Source: Endocarpon pusillum Z07020 (Eukaryota; Ascomycota; Eurotiomycetes; Verrucariales; Verrucariaceae). From it: DNA of 64,000 bases. The DNA lies in the NCBI RefSeq assembly GCF_000464535.1, contig NW_006916440.1, positions 7,597-71,596 of the forward strand, read 5' to 3'. Of the stretch, positions 56,016 to 64,000 are shown piece by piece (within the stretch, counting starts at the first letter, position 1; each line of letters starts with the position of its first letter). The notes beneath the pieces were generated by a model. That model saw only the letters and a program-made list of their open reading frames with translations. It was not told where the DNA came from and searched no databases. Position numbers and translations under genes: made by a program.

Positions 56016-57428
56016 ATGAATGATACGTCCTGTTGCGGAAATGTTTGCCCGCGCTCGACGACAGATTCAGTTGATAGTCGTCAGGGCTGGACGTCTTCTC
56101 CAGATTGCCGAGGAACAATTGACATTATCTGGAACTGTCTGCTGACCATGTTCCTTTGCTGTTGGTCAACGATGGTGGTAAATGTGCCGAACCCACGGTC
56201 AACGAACTCCCAGATTCTCATGCGAAAGCTATACCTCGTTGCGCTTTGCGTCATAGCACCCGAGATCATCTTTCAGGCGGTCCTAGGACAATGGCTCTCA
56301 TCGCATCGTTCAGTCAAGCTCTTTTGTGAGGCTGGCCACCCGGATTGGAACATGAGGCATGGCTTCTACGCAGACATGGGCGGCTTTCATTTGCAATGCC
56401 CTGATTGGAAGTCATTTCCAGTCGATGCGAAACAGCTTCACTATCTTGTCGTGCACAAGTATGTGGAGTATCCCCAGCTGCAGGACAGCCACATCCAGGA
56501 CAAGAACAAAGTTGACGGGATGCTTCGGTTGATCACATTCATCCAGGCGCTGTGGTTCATCGCCAATGTCATTGGTCGTGCATCTCAAGGCCTTGCAATC
56601 ACTGTCCTTGAGCTTAGCACTTCGGCCTTCGTCATTTTCAGCGTTGCTACCGCTATATGCTGGATGCGGAAGCCTGCAGATGTGCAGCAACCTGACTATA
56701 TTATTACAGACAAGAAGATCACAGAGATATTGCTAGAAGCTGGAGAGCCGGCCGCAGGTGTGTATTACAACACACCACTTGATTTCGTGAGTCGGAGGGA
56801 ATGGTGGTGGACGATCTTATGGGCACACGGATTAAATTACCTTCGGAAGTTGCACATCGCGGCACCTCCAAGGAAAAGGCCGATTGGTCGGTTCGAAAAC
56901 ACCGTTTTCCCTTGTATTGGGACACTGCCATACCTGCTCTTCGTCGTCTTAAGTTTGGATTACCTTGGTGTCTTTGTTGCGGGGTGGAATTTCCGCTTTG
57001 CGACACGAAGAGAGAGCGTGCTCTGGCGCGCAGCTACACTTACCGCTCTGTCGAGCGCGCTTGGAGTGGCCATTTTCGTGGCTAGCTGCTTTCACTGGCA
57101 CTCTGTGTTGCGACGCAAGCTCAGATCGAGAAGTACTTCGTTTGAAGAGGCCGGAAAGGAGCAACCGAGCATAACGTCTGGGCCGGCCGCCATCAGGAAG
57201 GGCCGAAGTAGAATCAGCACCATCGCAGCGTACCTGAAGAACAACTCCGTTCTCAAGGATCCGGCCTTGGACGCCCCGGTAGAAGCCATCCTCGTCACGT
57301 GGTTTCTTGGGTTCTTCTACATCTCTGCACGCGCGTACATTATTGTTGCTGACTTCTGGGCCCTCCGTTCCCTGCCACGCTCTGCATATCAAGATGTCAG
57401 CTGGTCGGCAATCTGGCCCCATATCTGA
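56016..57428 (+). CDS. Conserved fungal multi-pass membrane protein, unknown function
   Basis: A single exon of 470 residues. The text GTIDIIWNCLLTMFLCCWST, RKLYLVALCVIAPEIIF, HGFYADMGGFHLQ and FPVDAKQLHYLV is characteristic of a large fungal family of integral membrane proteins with no assigned activity. Hydrophobic segments lie near residues 38-55, 70-90, 175-215, 285-310, 335-355 and 425-445. A Cys-rich N-terminus (SCCGNVC) precedes the first. The loop before the last segment is basic and Ser-rich. The role is unknown. Confidence 0.7.
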   Translation: MNDTSCCGNVCPRSTTDSVDSRQGWTSSPDCRGTIDIIWNCLLTMFLCCWSTMVVNVPNPRSTNSQILMRKLYLVALCVIAPEIIFQAVLGQWLSSHRSVKLFCEAGHPDWNMRHGFYADMGGFHLQCPDWKSFPVDAKQLHYLVVHKYVEYPQLQDSHIQDKNKVDGMLRLITFIQALWFIANVIGRASQGLAITVLELSTSAFVIFSVATAICWMRKPADVQQPDYIITDKKITEILLEAGEPAAGVYYNTPLDFVSRREWWWTILWAHGLNYLRKLHIAAPPRKRPIGRFENTVFPCIGTLPYLLFVVLSLDYLGVFVAGWNFRFATRRESVLWRAATLTALSSALGVAIFVASCFHWHSVLRRKLRSRSTSFEEAGKEQPSITSGPAAIRKGRSRISTIAAYLKNNSVLKDPALDAPVEAILVTWFLGFFYISARAYIIVADFWALRSLPRSAYQDVSWSAIWPHI

Positions 57429-58934
57429 GGGACGTCTGGATAGTATCAGGGGACATCCGGTGTGTTAGCACCTTCTCTGGTTAGAAGTTTGCCTCATGCG
57501 GAATACATTTGAACTAGCCATCAAAACCTTTAACCCTGAACGCCCTTTCACGTGGACAATCTATAGACACTCGATGGCTGTCTTTCAGCCCCCGGAAGCA
57601 ACGATGAAATTCAGTCTTCACTCCGCTTCCGAGCAAATCCAGATCTATCCAAAAATTTCCCAATCCCCATTTGGCCAAGCTTTGCTCCTATCTTCCCACT
57701 TCAGCGAAAACCTCGCGGAATCATCCATTCCCAACACCCCTAACGTAAGTCACGTCCCCGAACAGCGGGTGGAGCGCCTTTCGGCGCCTCTCAATCACAA
57801 TAGTACTACTACACTTATCCTTAATCGCCAGCTGGAAGCCCTGCTACAGCCACTCGGTTTCGGTTTCGGTTTCGGCTGAAATAACAACAGGCGGCAAAAG
57901 ACACGAGGAGATAGAACTGATTAGAGTACAACTCCGGGGGCGTTGGTGTGCCGAATGCCGTGTCTTGGTCCGGACGAGCCTTGCTCACTTACGTTCACAG
58001 AAGTATCAAGGTAAGCCTGCAACCTTGCAATCGGCTCACTAACTTGATTAGTTATGATCATATATCACCTCTCATTTCATATCGCTTCACTCTGACTCCT
58101 GGCTCTACTTCCCGGAAGAACGAGTCTGGTCCTAAAAGTTTACATACGTAGGGGAACAGATACATATACACACACGTAGACGGGGGGTCAGCGAGGGAAA
58201 TTACTTTTACCAACTGTACGGGGTACTTAGCGAGCAAAGCCTCGAAGCACGCACTTCAAGCCGCTCGATTTAGAAGCCAATGCCCACTAACTTATCACAC
58301 AGTACTGGCCCATGGTTCCGCAAACAGGGGTGAGTATGAGTAAGTAGTTCGATCACACAAAATCAAGCCTGTATTTCATTGCAACCATTCACATATTGAT
58401 GAATCCGTTGCATCTTTCTGGCATGTTTACCACGTGAGCACGAGATGAGCTAAGTTAGATCTGATCTACGCCAGTGCCGGATGGATAGCTAGGATTGCGA
58501 TGGGGCTGACATGCTGCGAGGGCTGGTTGTGGCAAAGGATAAGTGAGGCCGCCGCCTGCTTGGACGTCGTGTCTCGTGTGTCTTGTATCTTGGTGATGAG
58601 CAACACCGTATCTAGGCGATCTGCCAGTCGGCTGGCTCTGAAGCAAGAGCGGAGGAATGGATATTCGGTGTTGGGGGTTCGAGATGCTGATGAAAGTGAG
58701 TTAAGTTATTGTAGGATTTTTTCTCCCATGAAGCCCGCATTTCTAGCCTCTATTTAGAACTTGCAAGCTGTGATCCCATCTTGTCTACTGCTAGTATTTC
58801 TTGTTTTGTTCCAACCAAGCAAAGTGGCCCGAGGGCGCCTTCGAAGAGCTGTCATGCTCAAGCAGAACCCCTGCACGCTGATCTTGCCTTCATTAACACC
58901 CCTCACCCAGATGGTTTTCGTCCATCCAGCTCGA
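57429..58934. other. Intergenic, 1.5 kb without a recognised gene
   Basis: Convergent ends of the membrane protein gene and CTP synthase. An open frame at 57496-57879 is rich in Ser/Pro with no family likeness; it ends in four TTCGGT-type hexamers. Nothing is called. Confidence 0.45.
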
Positions 58935-60964
58935 TCACAGGGAGATGTTCCTGACACCATTAGTCAGCTCTCCGTTGACGTGGATCTCTCCATTGACCAG
59001 TCCCTTCCCGTTCAAGCATCGATCGGTGACTTGGTCCAGCAAGCCGCAGCTCGCGGCCACCAAGCCGAGATATGGCGGACTGGGCTTCAACACCCTCGAC
59101 AGATATTCCGGGTGGAATTGGACGCCCACGAACCAAGGATGGTCCTTCAGTTCCACAATCTCCATTCGAACTCCTTTATCATCCTTGCCGATGAAGTTCA
59201 ATCCTTTGCCTGACAGTTGTTCAATGTAATCTGGATTCACCTCATATCGATGTCGATGCCTCTCGTCAACATGGTCGGCATTGTTGTAGAGCTTTCGTAA
59301 CCGAGACCATTCGCTGTCCTTCTGAAACAGAGTTGGCCGCAGACCCAGTCTCATATTTCCGCCCATTGTCTTCTTATCAATCTCGGGCATGAAGATGACT
59401 ACCGGCTTCTCAGCCTGTGCATCGAACTCAATAGAGCCTGCACCAGGGATGCCGCAGACATTCCTAGCATACTCGACGACAGCAAGCTGCATTCCCAGGC
59501 AGATACCAAGGTACGGCTTTGGCTTCGTTCGCGCCCAATTTGCTGCAGCAACCATGCCCTCTGTGCCTCTGTGACCAAATCCACCAGGAACAAGTACCCC
59601 GTCAGCCGTGCAAAGCTCATGCCAGGCTTTGTGATACAGCTCTGGTGAAGTTTCCACCGTCTGTTTCTCCAGATGTGAGGCATCCACCCACCTCAGATTC
59701 AGCTTTCTCGCACAGGCCATGGCGCTGTGCTCGAGGGATTTTATCACGGACAGATAGCTGTCGTGGAGGTTGGTGTACTTTCCCACAAGGGCGATAGTCA
59801 CTTTCTCCGTCTCCAGAAATCGGTCTTGAGAGGTCGTGAGGGCTTTCCATTGATGCCAGATCGATTGACCTGAGGCCAATAATGATGGTGAGATGGTGTA
59901 GGTGTCAAGTCGTAAGATGGTGGTGAGATTTTCAATAAGGCCCTGTCGTTCGAGCAACATGGGAACATGGTAAGTAGAGGAGACATCGTGTACGGCGATC
60001 ACTTGCGAAGGCTCAACCTGACAGAACATTGCAATCTTGGAGATTGTCGATTGGCTCAAGGGCTCCTGACACCGGCAAGCGATCTGAGAGCTGTCAGGAT
60101 TGAGTACCGAAAATAGAAGAATTCTTTACCAAATCTGGGGTCAGACCAGCTGACCGAACATCCTTGATAGCTTGTTGTGTAGGCTTGGACTTTTGCTCCC
60201 TGCTTACCACCGGAACAAGCGAAACGTGAATCTGTAGGAAATTGTCCTTTCCCGCTCTTCTGCGCAGTTGCCGCATGGCTTCAATAAAGGGTCCACTCTC
60301 GATGTCGCCCACAGTCCCACCGAGCTCAATTATGCATACATCCGGCTGCTCGTTCGTGTCATCCACAGGTATCTTTGCGACGCGTTCTATCCAGTCTTGG
60401 ATTGCGTTTGTAAGGTGCGGGACGACCTGCACGGTCTGTCCAAGATAGTCTCCCCTTCGCTCTCGCTCAATAACATGCTGATAGATCTTGCCAGTAGTGA
60501 TATTATTCTCGCGCGTCAGGGTTATGTTTAGGTAGCGCTCGTAGTTTCCAAGATCCAGGTCGACTTCTCCACCATCGTCCAGCACAAAGACTTCACCATG
60601 CCTGATCGAGGTCAGAGACGTTCAATGCCATTTGTTCTGGATGGTCGCACATACTCGGTGGGCGCCATAGTCCCTGCATCAACATTCATGTAAGGATCGA
60701 CCTTGATCGAGGAGACGTGCAGACATTGTCAGCGCAGGCAAGCGCAGACAGCGGATGGCCACATATCTTGAGTCCTACGGTCTTCAGCAGCAGGCCAGTA
60801 GAAGAGGCTGCATCGCATCGTCAGCGCCGTACATCCAATGGTCCGCAGAAATATCGTACCAATAACGCCTTTCCCAATGCCGCTGATGACACCTGCCTAC
60901 TGTCAGCTGTAGTCTTCATACCCCAAGCCATGTACATACCTCCGGACACCAGAACGTACTTCAT
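58935..60964 (-). CDS. ura7: CTP synthase
   Basis: Six exons (60940-60964, 60860-60892, 60767-60807, 60655-60716, 60130-60601, 58935-60083) give 593 residues. The synthetase domain shows MKYVLVSGGVISGIGKG, SIKVDPYMNVDAGTMAP, GGEVDLDLGNYERYL and CIIELGGTVGDIES. The glutaminase domain carries PGGFGHRGTEG, the nucleophile in LGICLGMQ and QFHPEYLS. The enzyme amidates UTP to CTP with glutamine and ATP in the cytosol. Introns 1, 2, 4 and 5 are GT-AG of 46-53 nt. Intron 3 (60717-60766) must be AT-AC. All other joins are in phase, and the whole model is frame-consistent only with that splice. It follows coronin in the same direction, with a TTGTCA-type microsatellite about 170-245 bp upstream of the start. 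Confidence 0.95.
60717..60766 (-). other. AT-AC intron of CTP synthase (intron 3)
   Basis: On the minus strand the coding text ends CTCAAG; the next bases are ATATGTGG. The following exon begins GTCTCC after TCTGCAC. The 50-nt piece thus starts AT and ends AC. Past the first base the donor equals fungal GTATGT, and GCTGAC fits a U2-type branch site 13-18 nt before the end; there is no U12-type ATATCCTT. No AG occurs inside the intron before the acceptor. GT-AG choices would shift frame or delete the conserved stretch around Ile-Lys before VDPYMN. Confidence 0.8.
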
Positions 60965-61133
60965 GATGGGCAACAATGCTTTGCTTGTGAATGTGGGGTG
61001 CCGCTCCTGGCTTTGGCCAGGCGGGGAAGGGATCCTGGTAAAACTTGGGCGAGATAGATATGCACTTGTGTATCCAATTTTTATTTTCGCGCTAAAACCC
61101 AACACGGACGCGTGTGGGGAAGTGCTTGCATAT

Positions 61134-61208
61134 GATAATGACAACGATAATGACAATAACAATGACAATGACAATGACAATGACAATGATAATGACAATG
61201 ACAATGAC
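61134..61208. repeat. ATGACA-type microsatellite upstream of CTP synthase
   Basis: About twelve units of ATGACA/ATAACA/ATGATA run from 61134 to 61208. It lies in the 394-bp spacer between the coronin stop and the CTP synthase start, about 170 bp before the latter. It may affect promoter spacing; the rest of the spacer shows nothing else. Confidence 0.85.
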
Positions 61209-61357
61209 CACCCACGTTCAATTGTATTCGTGTCTTCGGAGCAGTGCCTGCTCAGAGGCTGAAAACCCCCGTAGCCGAAAACACCCTATGCTACGATAGA
61301 CGATAGACGACAAGTATATGGTAGAAGACACTTGACAATTGATTGCAGCATTTTGCC

Positions 61358-63500
61358 TTAATCCAACCTGGCCTTCAAGGACTTCACCTCTGCTAACAAG
61401 TCAGCAATAGCCTGTCCCTGCGACGCCATTTGCCGACTTTGTTGCGCCATCATCGAATTCATGTTCTTGACTTCGCGTTCAAGGGCTTCTACCCCACTGA
61501 TGGATGAGCCAACGGCGGGAGTAGTTGGTGTCGCAGTATCCGAGCGTAAAGCAGCAATTTTTGAAGAGGAAATGTCGCTCGGCTGATGAATGTCAGTGTC
61601 CTTGACCATGGATTCACCATCAGCTAGTACATACCTCATCCAATATACTAGGGCCGGGACCTTTCTGTGTCTCCTCTTTTGCCTTCCACAACTCCGAAGT
61701 GGTTTCTTTGACCTCTTCGGGTTTTAAGTCTTCCGGAGCAGTCTTCACTGCCGCTCTCTCAATCGGCTTTTGCACCTCTTCAAAGCTCGATTCATCGCTA
61801 GACGCTTCTTTGTCATGATCTTGGTCGGCGTATTTGTCTGCCATGGCCATCATCGAACCACCTTGTTCCTTCATTGAAACTGGAGGAGCACGTGAAGCCC
61901 CAAGACGGGGCTCTTCTTGGGATGGCTGTGGTTGTGGTTGTGGTTCTGGTTCTGGTTCCTTCTTATCTGGCTCAGGTCCCTTGACGGGCGCTGGCATGTC
62001 ACCCATAGGCTTTGGCTCCGCAGGAACTTCTTTCATCCCTCCGCCCTCGTAAATGGTCTCCATGTCGATCTTTGGTGGAAGGGCTGTCTTGCCGCCAAAC
62101 CACTCTCCGCTCGACATTGCGGGCTTTAGGCCAACCGTAGGCGGGTAGATATCTTCCTGAAAGGTTTCGGCTCTCCGAGGGACGATGAATGAGATGGGCT
62201 CAATATAGGAGTCATTGACTGTCTTGTACGCTCGCATCACCTCGTTGTCGTGCATGTTGACACCACGCTTTGGCAAAAAGGCAATGCCTCTCTGTGGATC
62301 AGCCGATTTATACTCTGACAAGTACTCGAGTTTGTCATTCTGGTATTCGTAGTAACGTATATTGCCGTCGCCCTTTCCGGCCAGATAAAGACACTGAGTT
62401 CCATCATCCCAGAACGGGATGCAGACACCTGATATGGAATCTAGCATCTCAAAGCCACCTATAGGTTCGCGTGGTGCCTTGATATCCCATAATGCTAACT
62501 GCCTGTCTGACATGCGGCTGAAGCCGGTCGTTGCTATCCGATCGTGCTCGCCCATCCACACAGCTCTGCTGTTTTTGGCACCGGCGTGGCCTTGTACTTC
62601 TTGCGCGGGCTTCTGTTGTCGCACATCCCACACCCGCAGCTTCTTGTCGCGGGAGGTAGTCACAAGCATAGAGCCATCAGGGCTCCAGCAAAGTGATTGT
62701 ATAATGTCGCCCAGCTTTAGACTGAGCTTGGCCGAGCCGGCTTCAATGTCCCAGATCTTTATCGTAAAATCTCCTGATGCAGAAGCGAGAACGTTCTCGG
62801 CAGCAGGGTTGAATAGAACATGGCCAACTTTCCTGTACGATGCCATGAGCGAGGGAGCACCAGAAAAGCTGCGACCACCTACTTGGGATGCCCGCTCAGC
62901 TTTCCAACAGGCGCAACGTCCTTGACATCATCGGCAGGTACATCACTATGGAGTGTGAAGCCTTCCGGCACTCTCCACAGAAACACCTTCGCGAGTAAGC
63001 ATATGTGTCAAGGTGGACGAGGTGTAATGGGAGTCACCTTGCCATCATCCGACCCCGAACATATCAGCGAGTCATTGAAAGGGTTCCTGTGCCATTCAAT
63101 ACTTGTGCCGTGAGGAGGTCAAGTGAAGTCTACCAATCTGTGTCCAGCACAACGGCCGTGTGACCCCTGAAGAGTGGTATTCGTTCTGGCAACCTCCCTC
63201 TTTCACTTGTAGGTATCACGGCAAATGCGCCTCCTCCGCTGGCCTCCCAGTTGACCGCAATGTACTCCGGGTTGGCCTAGCAGCCCAGTCAACAACAATG
63301 CTTCCCTGTTCGCTGGTAGTCTTTACCTTGACCAAGTTTGTATCCCAGGCATTCTTCGAGATTCTGAGGTTGTCGTAGCATTGTTCCTTTCGCGCAGGGC
63401 GTCCAAAGACATGTCCTATGAGAAATGTCAGCAGGCACGTGGGATGGCCAGGATCTCGAAACGCACGATACTTTGATGAACGCACGAATCGACCAGCCAT
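61358..63500 (-). CDS. crn1: Coronin, actin-binding WD-repeat protein
   Basis: Seven exons (63467-63500, 63327-63415, 63134-63276, 63038-63086, 62883-62986, 61635-62832, 61358-61582) give 613 residues; six introns of 47-52 nt all keep phase. The N-terminus MAGRFVRSSKYRHVFGRP is the coronin signature, followed by a seven-bladed propeller (SLICSGSDDGKVFLWRVPEG, ASASGDFTIKIWDIEAG, TTSRDKKLRVWDVR). Then come FVPRRAETFQEDIYPPT and a fungal Pro/Glu/Gln-rich linker with PEPQPQPQPSQ. The C-terminus is a coiled coil (VEALEREVKNMNSMM to SLKARLD) for oligomerisation. Coronin binds actin filaments and regulates Arp2/3 at endocytic patches. Confidence 0.94.
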
Positions 63501-64000
63501 CCTGCACCCCGGCCACCTTCGCTAGTTTTGGCCTAACACATGTATAGATATACTTTGATATCAAGAGATAAGAATGTATACGACCGGCTAAAAGCTTTTC
63601 GTCTTTTGCTGAAGATTGTTCCTGGTACACATTTTATGAGCTTGGACGTCCGATGGCCCTAGATTGACGCGGAGGAATGGCTTGGCAGCACAAGAAGACA
63701 CTTGATAACGAGATAACGCCGTGCCTCTGACAGTCCAGAGGTCCAGTCTACTAGACCTTAAAATAATAAAATGTCTGCTAAATTACTAAGGACCAATACT
63801 GCGTCATTTTCAAAGCCCTTCTCCCAGTAAGGACTAGAGGTTAACGGCATCTCAACAGCAGGGCTGGTCAAACGTACTCGGGACATGCTCTTGTATTGTT
63901 CAACAGATAGTGCACGTTGAAGTCAGTTTTATTAGAGAAATTTGATTTGCTCGCCGTTGTTAGAGCTTTGAATCTAAATTGCTGATATCGATACTTGTTC
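63501..64000. other. Upstream region of coronin, right edge of window
   Basis: About 500 bp with the coronin promoter and leader. Nothing else is seen; the last 250 bp are somewhat AT-rich. Confidence 0.4.

Noticed and set aside
60717..60766. U12-type (minor spliceosome) intron in CTP synthase
   Set aside because: The donor ATATGT lacks the U12 ATATCCTT consensus and the branch-like GCTGAC is of the U2 type. Major-spliceosome AT-AC is the better reading.
1..64000. tRNA, rRNA or CRISPR features
   Set aside because: No cloverleaf with A and B boxes, no rRNA-like text and no regularly spaced direct repeats were found. The only tRNA-like text is the primer site at 1840-1851.

Overview
The window is nuclear DNA of a filamentous ascomycete (Pezizomycotina). 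The evidence is split genes with 45-76 nt introns carrying GTATGT/GTAAGT donors, a HET-domain gene, a purine-phosphorylase/NB-ARC/TPR receptor gene, Clr5-type DNA binding, and a retrotransposon degraded by C-to-T changes in CpA context, the mark of repeat-induced point mutation (RIP). The order within Pezizomycotina cannot be settled from the sequence; Dothideomycetes or Leotiomycetes would both fit.

Layout. 1-2176 is the 5' part of a RIP-degraded Ty1/copia-like LTR element on the minus strand: LTR, half-tRNA-Met primer site and a gag frame full of TAA/TAG. 3243-6639 is a broken NLR-type gene with tandem TPR units. 8448-9642 is an unrecognised multi-exon gene. 10.2-18.3 kb is conserved: zim17 (mtHsp70 escort), cullin-3, a FAD oxidoreductase and a secreted isochorismatase-like hydrolase. 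18.3-21.3 kb is gene-poor and holds a non-autonomous element with 34-bp inverted ends. 21.3-32 kb holds a coiled-coil/3'-5' exonuclease protein, the mitochondrial DEAD-box helicase MRH4 and the septation protein BUD4. 33.7-41 kb holds a Clr5-domain TPR gene with a possible premature end, an unknown protein, a TMEM170-like membrane protein and a kinase-like gene. 43.8-48.4 kb holds a PRR1-like kinase and dihydroxy-acid dehydratase. 50.6-53.7 kb has a TPR relic and an apparently intact HET gene. 54.8-57.4 kb holds a methyltransferase and a membrane protein. 58.9-63.5 kb holds CTP synthase and coronin in tandem.

How the genes relate. The conserved genes are unrelated housekeeping functions (ubiquitin ligation, branched-chain amino-acid synthesis, CTP synthesis, actin control, mitochondrial protein and RNA handling). 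The accessory genes (NLR, Clr5/TPR, TPR relic, HET) belong to families linked to self/non-self recognition in fungi. The NLR and the TPR relic are clearly decayed. The Clr5 gene carries two in-frame TAG codons and looks truncated, though an intron could also explain them. In the NLR and Clr5 genes several stops are best explained as CAG-to-TAG changes.

The most unusual single observation is intron 3 of CTP synthase (60717-60766). It must begin with AT and end with AC to keep the frame and the conserved Lys-Val-Ser-Ser-Ile-Lys stretch, while its other signals are ordinary major-spliceosome ones. All gene models were spliced by eye; those of cullin-3, CTP synthase, coronin, BUD4, dehydratase, HET, isochorismatase, exonuclease and FAD oxidoreductase keep frame from start to stop.
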